From Thalassobaculum sp. OXR-137 (GTDB lineage: Bacteria > Pseudomonadota > Alphaproteobacteria > Thalassobaculales > Thalassobaculaceae), in assembly GCF_034377285.1 (NCBI RefSeq), contig NZ_CP139715.1, positions 1,178,001-1,242,000 of the forward strand: a stretch of DNA of 64,000 nucleotides, read 5' to 3'. Made by a program: the position numbers and the translations under genes. Positions 47,500 to 56,275 of this stretch are shown in pieces. Position 1 is the stretch's first letter. Every line of letters starts with the position of its first letter. The notes beneath the pieces were generated by a model, which made no database searches, was not told the origin of the DNA, and saw nothing but the letters and a program-made list of their open reading frames with translations.

Positions 47500-48300
47500 T
47501 CAGGTGAAATCCACCGTCACTTTGCCCAGCGGCCCGTAATCGGCCACGATCGTCTCGTTCGGCTGGGCCGGGTAGGGCGGGGTGGTGGAGCCCGTGGTCA
47601 CGTATTCGCCCGCCGCGATCGACTTGCCGTGCTTGGCCAGCTCGTTCACCAGCCAGGCGGTCACCGCGTAGGGGCCGTTCTCCACGTTGCCGCCCTTGCC
47701 CTCGCGCACGGACTGGCCGTCGGCGGTCAGGGTCACGGCGAGGTCGAGCAGGTTCATGTCCTTCGCGCCGTCCACCGGCGCGCCCATGATCCAGAAGCCG
47801 TGGGCGCCGTCATCGGCGATCAGCGAGGCGCCGCCCGCCTTGGTCCAGCCGGCGCCGAACGGGGTGTCGACGATCTCGATGGCCGGCAGCACCGCGTCCA
47901 CCGCGTCGATCACGTCTTCCTCGGTGATGGTCTTCTTCAGCCCGTCCAGCGGCTTGCCGAAGCGCAGGGCGATCTCCGGCTCGATGACCCGGATATACAT
48001 GTCCTTGCTCGGGAAGGCGGCCGGGCTCTCGGTGGTCATGGTGGAGAGCAGGACGCCCCAGAACATGTCCGGAAGGCCGAGCAGTTCGCGGGCGCCGGCA
48101 TTGGTGGCGCCGATCTTGTAGCCGATGGCGGTGGCGCCGTCGGCGGCGCGCATCTCGATCAGCTCGGCCTGGATGGCGTAGCCGTCCTCCAGCGCCTCCG
48201 GCTTCTGGCCGTCGGGCAGGGCGTCCAGGGTTGCCTGGCGGGCCCGGTGGTCCTGGAGCGTGGCGGCGGCGGCTTTCACCATGTCTTCGGGCATCGGCAT
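47500..48300 (-). CDS. 2-keto-4-pentenoate hydratase-like protein (MhpD family)
   Basis: 266-residue fumarylacetoacetase-fold hydratase resembling 2-oxopent-4-enoate hydratase and 2-oxo-hept-3-ene-dioate hydratase. Seen: GYKIGATNAGARELLGLPD, YIRVIEPEIALRFGKPL (metal-binding Glu pair), AVLPAIEIVDT and GEYVTTGSTT. Such enzymes hydrate dienoates from meta-cleavage of aromatics, consistent with the aromatic theme of pobA nearby, though they are on different strands. GGGAG lies upstream of the ATG at 48300. Confidence 0.87.
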   Translation of the reverse strand: MPMPEDMVKAAAATLQDHRARQATLDALPDGQKPEALEDGYAIQAELIEMRAADGATAIGYKIGATNAGARELLGLPDMFWGVLLSTMTTESPAAFPSKDMYIRVIEPEIALRFGKPLDGLKKTITEEDVIDAVDAVLPAIEIVDTPFGAGWTKAGGASLIADDGAHGFWIMGAPVDGAKDMNLLDLAVTLTADGQSVREGKGGNVENGPYAVTAWLVNELAKHGKSIAAGEYVTTGSTTPPYPAQPNETIVADYGPLGKVTVDFT

Positions 48301-48355
48301 CTCGGCACTCCCTTGGATTGTTGTTCTGCTTACGTACGACGCGTCGGCGGCGATG

Positions 48356-49141
48356 TCACCCCGGCTGCTGACGGTCGGGCGACGGAGACGGCGCTCCGAA
48401 AAACAGGTCGCCGGCGGAAATCGCCCGTACCGTGCCGTCGGCGGTGACGATCTCGGCCCGGCACTGGTCGTCGAGGCCGCGCAGGGTGCCGGTCACGTCG
48501 TCCGCCGGGTCGTCGGTGATGCGCGCAATGATGGGACCGCCGATCCCGGCCAGATGTTCCATGACTGCTGCCCGGATCGCCGGCAGCCCGCCGTCCAGAT
48601 AGGCCGACAGCCGGCGGTCGAAATGCCCCGCCAGATCGTGCACCGCCCGGTCCCGGTCGATCTCCACCGCCCCTTGGGACAGCAGGTCGGCGGCGGCGTA
48701 GAGCTGCCCGGTGGGGGGCGAGAAGACCAGATTGACGCCGATCCCGCAGATCACCCAGGGGCGGCCGTCCCCGTCGCCGCTCTCCAGCAGGATGCCGGCC
48801 AGCTTGCCGCCGGCCACCAGCACGTCGTTCGGCCATTTCAGGGCGACCGGCACGTCGGCCGGCAATGCGGCGCGGGCGAGGTCGAGCACCGCCAGCCCGC
48901 AGACCATGGACAGGCCCCAGACCGGCGGCCAGCCGGGCTGCGGAAAGGCGACGCGCGTCCAGTAGAGATTGCCTTTCGGGCTGGTCCAGCTCCGGCCGCG
49001 CCGCGCCCGTCCGCCGGTCTGCTCGCGGGCGGTGACGATGGTGCCGTCGGCGATGCGTCCGTCGGCGATCCGCCGGCGGGCTTCCAGGTTGGTGCTGTCG
49101 ACGGTGTCGAGATCGATGATGGATGGGCTCGGTGCGTTCAT
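48356..49141 (-). CDS. birA: Biotin--[acetyl-CoA-carboxylase] ligase
   Basis: 261-residue monofunctional biotin protein ligase without the N-terminal DNA-binding domain. DSTNLEARRR at residues 15-24, the biotinoyl-AMP loop GGRARRGRSWTSPKGNLYWT, WPNDVLVAGGKLAGILLE and GIGVNLVFSP are all present. It attaches biotin to carboxylase carrier proteins. An in-frame 15-bp duplication near the N-terminus produces RIADGRIADG (residues 24-33), five residues more than usual, just before the adenylate loop. Usual synteny with nuo genes is not seen here. Confidence 0.94.
   Translation of the reverse strand: MNAPSPSIIDLDTVDSTNLEARRRIADGRIADGTIVTAREQTGGRARRGRSWTSPKGNLYWTRVAFPQPGWPPVWGLSMVCGLAVLDLARAALPADVPVALKWPNDVLVAGGKLAGILLESGDGDGRPWVICGIGVNLVFSPPTGQLYAAADLLSQGAVEIDRDRAVHDLAGHFDRRLSAYLDGGLPAIRAAVMEHLAGIGGPIIARITDDPADDVTGTLRGLDDQCRAEIVTADGTVRAISAGDLFFGAPSPSPDRQQPG
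49043..49072. repeat. 15-bp in-frame tandem duplication within birA
   Basis: Units 49043-49057 and 49058-49072 match at 13 of 15 positions and encode RIADG twice. Same unit length as the duplications at 23045, 23981 and 31962. Confidence 0.8.
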
Positions 49142-49279
49142 GGCCGCCGGATCGCACGGCCGGCGCCCCCGATCAAGCCGGATCGCCCTCGCTTGAGGGT
49201 GCCGGGTACGGCCTGTATAGTCCGCGCGGAAAATTTCGCGCTGCAGCAAATGCGGCCGACATCCCGGGAGAGGGGCGGC

Positions 49280-49753
49280 ATGAGTGAGAGCAAGGACGGG
49301 GAAGTGGGCCCCCAAGAGGTTGGCCAGTACTTCCTCGAAGACCTCAGTGTCGGCATGACATCGGTCTATGACCGGGTGGTCACCGAGGACATGATCGAGC
49401 AGTTCGCCGAGGTCTCCGGCGATCACAACCCGCTGCATATCGACGAGGAATACGCCAAGACCACCATGTTCAAGGGCCGGATCGCCCATGGCATGTTGGG
49501 GGCGGCCTTCATCTCCAAGGTGTTCGGGACCCAGATGCCGGGCAAGGGCTCGGTCTACATCTCCCAGACCCTGCGCTTCCTCGCCCCGGTGCGGATCGGC
49601 GACACCGTGACGACCACGGTGGAGGTCACCGAGATCAATCACGAGAAGAAGCGGGTCGCCTTCCGCTCGCGCTGCCGGGTCGACCGGACGGTGGTGATCG
49701 ACGGCGATGCCACCATCCTGGTCCCGTCGCGCGCGGCGAGCCAGGCGGCCTGA
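49280..49753 (+). CDS. MaoC family dehydratase ((R)-enoyl-CoA hydratase type)
   Basis: 157-residue hot-dog-fold hydratase. The catalytic motif AEVSGDHNPLHIDEEYAKTTMFKGRIAHGML (Asp, His) lies at residues 43-73, as in PhaJ and FabZ-like R-hydratases. It hydrates trans-2-enoyl-CoA to (R)-3-hydroxyacyl-CoA and may supply PHA or fatty acid routes. GGGAGAGGGG precedes the ATG at 49280. It is followed by ribF after 19 bp, probably in one transcript. Confidence 0.88.
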   Translation: MSESKDGEVGPQEVGQYFLEDLSVGMTSVYDRVVTEDMIEQFAEVSGDHNPLHIDEEYAKTTMFKGRIAHGMLGAAFISKVFGTQMPGKGSVYISQTLRFLAPVRIGDTVTTTVEVTEINHEKKRVAFRSRCRVDRTVVIDGDATILVPSRAASQAA

Positions 49754-49772
49754 CGGTCGGAAAGGCAGTTCA

Positions 49773-50714
49773 GTGGAAATCCTGCGTTCGCTAGACGCCG
49801 TGGAGCCCCGCCATCGGGGATCGGTGGCGGCCATCGGCAATTTCGACGGCGTCCATCTCGGCCACCGCGCCGTGATCGGCGAGGCGGCCCGGATCGCCGG
49901 CGACCTGCACGCACCGCTCTCGGTGGTGACCTTCGAGCCGCATCCGCGCCAGTTCTTCCAGGCCAACCTGGACCCGTTCCGGCTGAGCACGTCGAAGGGC
50001 AGGGCCTCGCGGCTGGAGGATCTGGGCGTCGACACCCTGTTCGAGATCCCCTTCAACAAGGACTTCGCCCAGCTCAGTGCCGAGGCGTTCATCGACGACG
50101 TGCTGCTCGGCCGGCTCGGCCTGCGCCATGTGGTGATCGGCTACGACTTCAACTTCGGCCACCGCCGGCGCGGCACCCCGGACATGCTGGTGGAGCGCGC
50201 CTCCCAGAAGGGGTTCGGCGCCACCAAGGTCGCCGCCGTGCACGAGAGCGACGGCGCGGTCTACTCGTCGTCGCGCATCCGCCAGTGCCTGATGGAGGGC
50301 GATCCGCGCGGGGCCGCCTCCCTGCTCGGCGCACCGTGGGAGATCACGGCGACGGTGGAAGAGGGGGACAAGCGCGGCCGGACCATCGGCTTCCCCACCG
50401 CCAACCTGCGCCTGGGCGACCTGCTCTGCCCGCGCCTGGGCGTCTATGCGATCCGGGCCATGCTGACGGGCGGCGAGCGGGCGGGCGCCTGGATGCCCGG
50501 CGTGGCCAATCTCGGCATCCGGCCGACGGTCAACGACCGCGGCGTGCTGCTCGAGGTTCATCTGTTCGACCGGGAAATCGACCTCTACGGCCGCGATCTC
50601 CGTGTGAGATTGGTTGACTTTATCCGGCCGGAGCGGAAGTTTGGCGGCCTGGACGAGCTGACGGCGCAGATCGGCGCCGATGCGGCTCAGGCGCGGGAAC
50701 TGTTGGGGCATTGA
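49773..50714 (+). CDS. ribF: Bifunctional riboflavin kinase/FMN adenylyltransferase
   Basis: 313 residues, normal RibF length. N-terminal nucleotidyltransferase: IGNFDGVHLGHRAVI near residue 23, VTFEPHPRQFF, YDFNFGHRRRG and SSSRIRQCL. C-terminal kinase: KRGRTIGFPTANLRL, GVYAI, NLGIRPTV and EVHLFD. It converts riboflavin to FMN and then FAD. GTG 49773 is the start, with AAGG upstream; the longer frame overlaps the maoC end. It begins the conserved ribF-ileS-lspA block. Confidence 0.95.
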   Translation: MEILRSLDAVEPRHRGSVAAIGNFDGVHLGHRAVIGEAARIAGDLHAPLSVVTFEPHPRQFFQANLDPFRLSTSKGRASRLEDLGVDTLFEIPFNKDFAQLSAEAFIDDVLLGRLGLRHVVIGYDFNFGHRRRGTPDMLVERASQKGFGATKVAAVHESDGAVYSSSRIRQCLMEGDPRGAASLLGAPWEITATVEEGDKRGRTIGFPTANLRLGDLLCPRLGVYAIRAMLTGGERAGAWMPGVANLGIRPTVNDRGVLLEVHLFDREIDLYGRDLRVRLVDFIRPERKFGGLDELTAQIGADAAQARELLGH

Positions 50715-50757
50715 TCCGCCCCGGGATCCCGGCTCCCCAACGACACGGACGTTCGAG

Positions 50758-53580
50758 ATGACGACGGACTATAAGAGCACGGTTTTCCTGCCGAAGACGG
50801 ACTTTCCCATGCGCGCCGGCCTGCCGAAGCGCGAGCCGGAGATTCTCGCCTGGTGGAAGGAGATCGACCTCGACCGGCGCATCCGCGAGGTCCGCAAGGG
50901 GGCCGAGCCGTTCATCCTGCATGACGGCCCGCCCTACGCGAACGGCCACCTGCACATGGGCCACGCGCTGAACAAGATCCTCAAGGATCTGGTGAACCGC
51001 ACCCAGCATATGGCCGGCAAGCGCACCCATTACGTCCCGGGCTGGGACTGCCACGGTCTGCCGATTGAATGGAAGATCGAGGAGGACTACCGCTCCAAGG
51101 GCAAGGACAAGGACGCCGTGCCGGTGGTCGAGTTCCGCCGCCAGTGCCGCGAGTTCGCCGACCAGTGGATCGACACCCAGCGCGAGGAGTTCAAGCGCCT
51201 GGGCGTGACCGGCGACTGGGACCACTACTACACCACGATGACCTTCAAGGCCGAGGCGCAGATCGCCCGCGAGATCGGCAAGTTCCTGATGGACGGCAGC
51301 CTGTACAAGGGCGCGCGACCGGTCATGTGGTCGGTGGTGGAGAAGACCGCGCTGGCCGATGCCGAGGTCGAGTATCACGACCACACCTCGACCACGATCC
51401 ATGTGCGCTTCCCGGTGATCAAAGCCGGCAATCCGGCGCTGGAGGGAGCGGCGATCGTCATCTGGACGACCACCCCCTGGACCATGCCGGGCAACCGGGC
51501 GGTCGCCTATGGCGAGGACATCGACTACGTGGTGGTCGAGCCGACCGAGGTGGCCGAGAACAGCCTGGCCGTCGTCGGCGAGAAGCTGGTGGTCGCCCGC
51601 GCCCTGCTGGACGACTTCAAGGCGCAGACCAAGATCACCGCGCTGAAGGAACTGGCGAGCCTCAAGGGCGCCGACATCGCCGGCACGGTCTGCGCCCATC
51701 CGCTGCGCGGCCAGGGCTACGACTACGACGTGCCGGCGCTGGCCGCCGACTTCGCCACCGACGACGCCGGCACCGGCTTCGTGCACATCGCGCCGGGCCA
51801 TGGCGCCGACGACTTCGTCCTGGGCAAGGCGCACGATCTGGAGGTGCCGCAGACCGTCGGCGACGACGGCGTGTTCTACGACCACGTGCCGCTGTTCGCC
51901 GGCATGCACGTGCTCGAGGACAACATGAAGATCGCGGCCATCATCCGCGACCATGGCGGTCTGGTGGCGCGGGGCAAGGTCAAGCACTCCTACCCCCATT
52001 CCTGGCGCTCCAAGGCGCCGCTGATCTTCCGCAACACCTCCCAGTGGTTCATCTCCATGGAGACCACGGGGCTGCGGGACAAGGCGCTGAAGGCGATCGA
52101 CGAGACCCGCTTCGTGCCCGCCGCCGGCCAGAACCGGCTGCGCGGCATGATCGAGACCCGGCCGGACTGGTGCATCAGCCGCCAGCGCGCCTGGGGCGTG
52201 CCGATCCCGGTCTTCGTCTCCAAGGAGACCGGCGAGCCGCTGCGCGACCAGGCGGTGATCGACCGGGTGGCCGAGGCCTTCGAAAAGGAAGGGGCGGATG
52301 CCTGGTTCTCCAGCGACCCGTCGCGCTTCCTGGGGTCGGACTACGATCCCAAGGACTACGAGCAGGTCTCCGACATCGCCGATGTCTGGTTCGACAGCGG
52401 CTCGACCCATGCCTTCGTGCTGGAGTCCGACGATCCGGCCTGGGCCGATCTGCCCTGGCCGGCCCAGCTCTACCTGGAAGGCTCCGACCAGCATCGCGGC
52501 TGGTTCCACTCCTCGCTTCTGGTCGGCTGCGGCACCCGCGGCCGCGCGCCCTACGAAGCGGTGCTGACCCACGGCTTCATCAACGCCGAAGACGGCCGCA
52601 AGATGTCCAAGTCGCTGGGCAACGGCGTTGACCCGCTGGAGGTGATCCAGGAGAGCGGCGCCGACATCCTGCGCATCTGGGTGGTCAGTTCCGACTTCAC
52701 CGAGGACCTGCGCGTCGGCCCGGGCATCCTGAAGCACGCGATCGACCATTACCGGCGTCTGCGCAACACCCTGCGCTACGTGCTCGGCGCGCTCGACGGC
52801 TACACCTCGGCCGAGGCTCTGCCGGCCGAGCGCATGCCCGAGCTGGAGCGCTGGGTGCTGCACCGGATCTCGGAAGTCGACGCCGTGGTGCGCCAGAGCA
52901 CCCACGATTTCGACTACCACACCATGTTCCTGACCCTGCACCAGTTCTGCGCCAGCGACCTGTCGGCCTTCTACTTCGACATCCGCAAGGACTCGCTCTA
53001 CTGCGACGATCCCCAGAGCGACCGGCGCCGGGCCGTGCGCACGGTGATGAACACCCTGTTCGAATGCCTGACCACCTGGCTGGCGCCGATCTGCGTCTTC
53101 ACCGCCGAGGAAGCCTGGCGGTCGCGCAACACCGGCGAGTTCGACTCCGTCCATCTTCAGGCCTACCCGACCATTCCCGCCGAGTGGCGCGACGAGGCGC
53201 TGGCGGAGAAATGGGCGAAGATCCGCGCGGTGCGCCGCGTGGTGACCGGTGCGCTGGAGCTGGAGCGGGCGGAGAAGCGCATCGGCTCGTCCCTGCAGGC
53301 GGCGCCGACCGTCTATATGTCGGCGGCCGAGAAGGCGGCCTTCGAAGGGCTGGACGCGGCGGAGATCTTCATCACCTCCGGCGCCACCCTGACCGAGGGC
53401 GAGGGACCGGACGGCGCCTATCGTCTGCCGGACGTGGCGGGCGTGGCCTGCGACCCGACCCCGGCCGAGGGCGAGAAATGCGAACGCTGCTGGCGCGTGC
53501 TGCCCGAGGTCTCCGTGGGCGAGCCGATCTGCGACCGCTGCGAGGATGCGGTGTCCGGTCTGGTCGACGCGGCGGAGTGA
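50758..53580 (+). CDS. ileS: Isoleucyl-tRNA synthetase
   Basis: 940-residue class I aminoacyl-tRNA synthetase of the bacterial (zinc-containing) type. The HIGH motif appears as GHLHMGH (about residue 64-70), the editing CP1 domain has WTTTPWTMPGN, and KMSKS is in GRKMSKSLGN. The C-terminal zinc knuckle CERCW...CDRC is intact. It charges tRNA-Ile and edits valine. No T-box or leader was seen upstream, and the gap to ribF is only 43 bp. Confidence 0.98.
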   Translation: MTTDYKSTVFLPKTDFPMRAGLPKREPEILAWWKEIDLDRRIREVRKGAEPFILHDGPPYANGHLHMGHALNKILKDLVNRTQHMAGKRTHYVPGWDCHGLPIEWKIEEDYRSKGKDKDAVPVVEFRRQCREFADQWIDTQREEFKRLGVTGDWDHYYTTMTFKAEAQIAREIGKFLMDGSLYKGARPVMWSVVEKTALADAEVEYHDHTSTTIHVRFPVIKAGNPALEGAAIVIWTTTPWTMPGNRAVAYGEDIDYVVVEPTEVAENSLAVVGEKLVVARALLDDFKAQTKITALKELASLKGADIAGTVCAHPLRGQGYDYDVPALAADFATDDAGTGFVHIAPGHGADDFVLGKAHDLEVPQTVGDDGVFYDHVPLFAGMHVLEDNMKIAAIIRDHGGLVARGKVKHSYPHSWRSKAPLIFRNTSQWFISMETTGLRDKALKAIDETRFVPAAGQNRLRGMIETRPDWCISRQRAWGVPIPVFVSKETGEPLRDQAVIDRVAEAFEKEGADAWFSSDPSRFLGSDYDPKDYEQVSDIADVWFDSGSTHAFVLESDDPAWADLPWPAQLYLEGSDQHRGWFHSSLLVGCGTRGRAPYEAVLTHGFINAEDGRKMSKSLGNGVDPLEVIQESGADILRIWVVSSDFTEDLRVGPGILKHAIDHYRRLRNTLRYVLGALDGYTSAEALPAERMPELERWVLHRISEVDAVVRQSTHDFDYHTMFLTLHQFCASDLSAFYFDIRKDSLYCDDPQSDRRRAVRTVMNTLFECLTTWLAPICVFTAEEAWRSRNTGEFDSVHLQAYPTIPAEWRDEALAEKWAKIRAVRRVVTGALELERAEKRIGSSLQAAPTVYMSAAEKAAFEGLDAAEIFITSGATLTEGEGPDGAYRLPDVAGVACDPTPAEGEKCERCWRVLPEVSVGEPICDRCEDAVSGLVDAAE

Positions 53581-53587
53581 GCGGGGG

Positions 53588-54094
53588 ATGAATAGGGCGC
53601 TGTCACGGGGGCTTGGCCTGAGCGTCCTGGTCGTCATTGCCGACCAGGCGACCAAGCTGTGGGCCCTGTCCGTCCTGTTCGACCCGCCGCGGCGGGTGCC
53701 GGTTCTGCCGTTCCTGGACTTCGTGCCGGTGTGGAACCGGGGGGTGAGCTTCGGCCTGCTGTCGAACACGTCCGCGTGGGGCCCCTGGCTGCTCGGCGGA
53801 TTCGCGCTCCTGGTCTGCGTCTTCATGGCCGTCTGGCTCGCCCGGGCGACCACCTGGCCGCTGATTCTGGGGCTCGGCGCGGTGATCGGCGGGGCATTCG
53901 GCAATGTGATCGACCGCATGCTATACGGCGCAGTCGTCGATTTCATCGACGTGCATTACGGCGGCTGGCATTGGCCGGCCTTCAACATCGCGGATTCTGC
54001 GATTACCTTAGGCGTCGGTCTTCTGCTGCTCGATGCCTTCGGCATCGGCACCCGCACAGGGAAGACCGAGGGAGGACACGGAAACGATGGGTGA
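53588..54094 (+). CDS. lspA: Lipoprotein signal peptidase (signal peptidase II)
   Basis: 168-residue four-helix inner-membrane aspartic peptidase that cleaves prolipoprotein signal peptides after lipidation. The catalytic aspartates lie in GNVIDRMLYGAVVDFID and FNIADSAITLG; WNRGVSFGLL is the conserved loop near residue 50. It starts 7 bp after the ileS stop and its end overlaps the next gene by 8 bp, so the block is one operon. Confidence 0.96.
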   Translation: MNRALSRGLGLSVLVVIADQATKLWALSVLFDPPRRVPVLPFLDFVPVWNRGVSFGLLSNTSAWGPWLLGGFALLVCVFMAVWLARATTWPLILGLGAVIGGAFGNVIDRMLYGAVVDFIDVHYGGWHWPAFNIADSAITLGVGLLLLDAFGIGTRTGKTEGGHGNDG

Positions 54095-54698
54095 TACCGT
54101 CGACCTCGGGCGCGTGGCCCGCATCGTCCCGGCCGCCGTGCTGGCGGTCATTCTGGCCGTCGGACTGGGCGGCTGCGGTCAGCTGCGCGACGCGCTCGGC
54201 CAAACCAAGGATCCGCCGGACGAGTTCCAGGTGGTGGCCCGCGCACCGCTCGCGCTGCCACCGAACTACGACCTGCGTCCGCCGAAGCCGGGTGCGGAGC
54301 GTCCCCAGGAACGCTCGACCACCGATGCCGCCGCCGAGCGGATTCTCGGCCGGTCGGCTCGCGCCTCAACCACGAACCCGAACGCGGTTCCGGCAGCGCC
54401 GGTGGTCGTCAACTCGATCGGCGAGGCGAAGTTCCGCCAGCAGCTCGGCGTCGACCAGGCCGAGCCGGGCATTCGCGAGACGGTGGACCAGGAAACCCGG
54501 GACTACGTCTACGAGACCCGCTATCCGATCGACCGGCTGCTGTTCTGGAAGGAAGAGCCGCCGGCCGGCGTGCTGCTCGACGCCACCAAGGAGCAGCAGC
54601 GCCTGCAGGAGAACGCCGCCCTGGGCCGCAAGCCGAGCGAGGGCGACCTGCCGACGATCACGCGGAATCGCGAAGGGCTGCTGCAGCGGCTGTTCTGA
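54087..54698 (+). CDS. bamF: DUF3035 lipoprotein (BamF-like BAM complex subunit)
   Basis: 203-residue lipoprotein with lipobox VGLGGC near residue 30. A DUF3035 region follows (DEFQVVARAPLALPPNYDLRPPKPGAERPQE), the signature of BamF, an alphaproteobacterial accessory component of the outer-membrane beta-barrel assembly machine. The rest is charged and probably partly disordered. GGGAGGA precedes the ATG at 54087, inside the end of lspA, which implies translational coupling with the peptidase that matures it. Confidence 0.88.
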   Translation: MGDTVDLGRVARIVPAAVLAVILAVGLGGCGQLRDALGQTKDPPDEFQVVARAPLALPPNYDLRPPKPGAERPQERSTTDAAAERILGRSARASTTNPNAVPAAPVVVNSIGEAKFRQQLGVDQAEPGIRETVDQETRDYVYETRYPIDRLLFWKEEPPAGVLLDATKEQQRLQENAALGRKPSEGDLPTITRNREGLLQRLF

Positions 54699-54905
54699 TC
54701 CGAACGGCGACCGGCGCCGGCCCCAGATCGGGCCCGCGCCGGTCGTGAATTCGCCTCATTCTCCCCGTTGTATCCCCCGGTTCCCGGCACCCTGGACCGC
54801 TCCGGCGGTCGCGGCGGCGCCGATCCCTGTCGCGGCGGTTTGACGAACCGGTGTCGGGCCGCCATGTGTGACGGGTGCCTGCTGCCCGTACGGAGAATTT
54901 CGGCG

Positions 54906-56270
54906 ATGCGATTCCCCTTTCCGACCGGTCGTCCGATCGGCCTTGCGACCCTCCTTCTCACCGTCGTTCTGGCCCTGGCGGCCCCCGCCCGGGCCGCGGT
55001 GTTCGACCCGGTCACCTTCACCCTGGCGAATGGCCTGCAGGTGGTGGTGGTCGAGAACGACCGGGCGCCGGTGGTCAGCCACATGGTGTTCTACAAGGTC
55101 GGCGCGGCGGACGAGCCCAAGGGCAAGTCCGGCATCGCCCATTTCCTGGAACACCTGATGTTCAAGGGCACCGACACGATGGGGCCGGGCGAGTTCTCGG
55201 CGATCATCAAGCGGATCGGCGGCCAGGAGAACGCCTTCACCTCCTACGACTACACCGGCTACTACCAGAACGTGGCCAAGCAGCATCTCGGCCACATGAT
55301 GGAGATGGAAGCCGACCGGATGGCGAACCTGAAGCTGCCGGCGGACCAGATCGCTCCGGAGCTGGAGGTGGTCCGCGAGGAGCGCCGGTCGCGCATCGAC
55401 AACGACCCGTCCTCGCTGCATGGCGAGCAGGTCAACGCCGCCATGTATCTCGCCTACCCCTACCGTATTCCGATCATCGGCTGGGAGGACGAGGTCGCCG
55501 CCCTCACCCAGGAGGACGCCGAGGCGTTCTACCGGACCTGGTACGCGCCGAACAACGCGGTGCTGGTGGTCGCCGGCGACGTGACGCCGGACGAGGTCCG
55601 CAAGCTCGCGGAGAAGACCTACGGGCAGATCCCCGCCCGCGAGGTTCCCGACCGGGTGGCCCTGCGCGGCGGTGAGCCGGCGCAGCTCGCGGCCCGACGG
55701 GTCGAGGGCACCCATCCCCGCGTGGATCAGCCGAGCTGGTCGCGGCGCTGGCTCGCCCCCGGCGAGGTCTGGGGCGACACCTCCAAGGCGCCGGCCCTGG
55801 AGGTCGCGGCGGAGATTCTCGGCGGCGGCAGCACCAGCCGGCTGTACCGTGCCCTGGTGGTCGAGCAGGCCAAGGCGGTCTATGCCGGCGCCGGCTACGG
55901 GCCGTCGGGCCTCGGCCCGCAGACCTTCGCGGTGTACGCCAGCCCGCGCGCGGACGCGACGGTGGAGGACCTGGAGGACGCGGTCGAGGCGGAGATCGCC
56001 CGGCTGCTGCGCGACGGCGTCACCACCGAAGAGGTCGACGCCGCGGTGAAGCGGATGAAGCGCGGTGCGATCTTCTCCCGCGACGATTCCCTCGCCCCCG
56101 CCCGCCTGTTCGGCACGGTCCTGGCCGCCGGCGGCACGATCGCCGATGTCGAGGACTGGCCTGAGCGTATCGGTGCGGTCACCCCCGACGACGTCGTGAC
56201 GGCCCTGCGCGAGGTCCTCGTCGACCAGCACTCCGTCACCAGCATTCTGCGCCCCGAGCCCCGGAGCTGA
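54906..56270 (+). CDS. M16 family zinc peptidase (catalytic partner)
   Basis: 454-residue pitrilysin-family peptidase with a signal peptide (residues 1-30, ending APARAA), so periplasmic. The inverted zinc motif is HFLEH at about residue 79, with the downstream Glu in ELEVVREERRSRIDN. The second half repeats the fold (GGGSTSRLYRALVVEQAKA). With the next gene it makes a typical catalytic/non-catalytic M16 pair of the processing-peptidase type. GGAG precedes the ATG at 54906. No peptide substrate is known. Confidence 0.92.
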   Translation: MRFPFPTGRPIGLATLLLTVVLALAAPARAAVFDPVTFTLANGLQVVVVENDRAPVVSHMVFYKVGAADEPKGKSGIAHFLEHLMFKGTDTMGPGEFSAIIKRIGGQENAFTSYDYTGYYQNVAKQHLGHMMEMEADRMANLKLPADQIAPELEVVREERRSRIDNDPSSLHGEQVNAAMYLAYPYRIPIIGWEDEVAALTQEDAEAFYRTWYAPNNAVLVVAGDVTPDEVRKLAEKTYGQIPAREVPDRVALRGGEPAQLAARRVEGTHPRVDQPSWSRRWLAPGEVWGDTSKAPALEVAAEILGGGSTSRLYRALVVEQAKAVYAGAGYGPSGLGPQTFAVYASPRADATVEDLEDAVEAEIARLLRDGVTTEEVDAAVKRMKRGAIFSRDDSLAPARLFGTVLAAGGTIADVEDWPERIGAVTPDDVVTALREVLVDQHSVTSILRPEPRS

Positions 56271-56275
56271 GCGCC

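Noticed and set aside
50620-53946. 1108-residue open frame antisense to ribF's end, ileS and lspA
   Set aside because: A typical GC-rich antisense shadow: composition is Gly/Val/His/Arg-rich with no domain, and it lies wholly opposite the well-conserved ileS.
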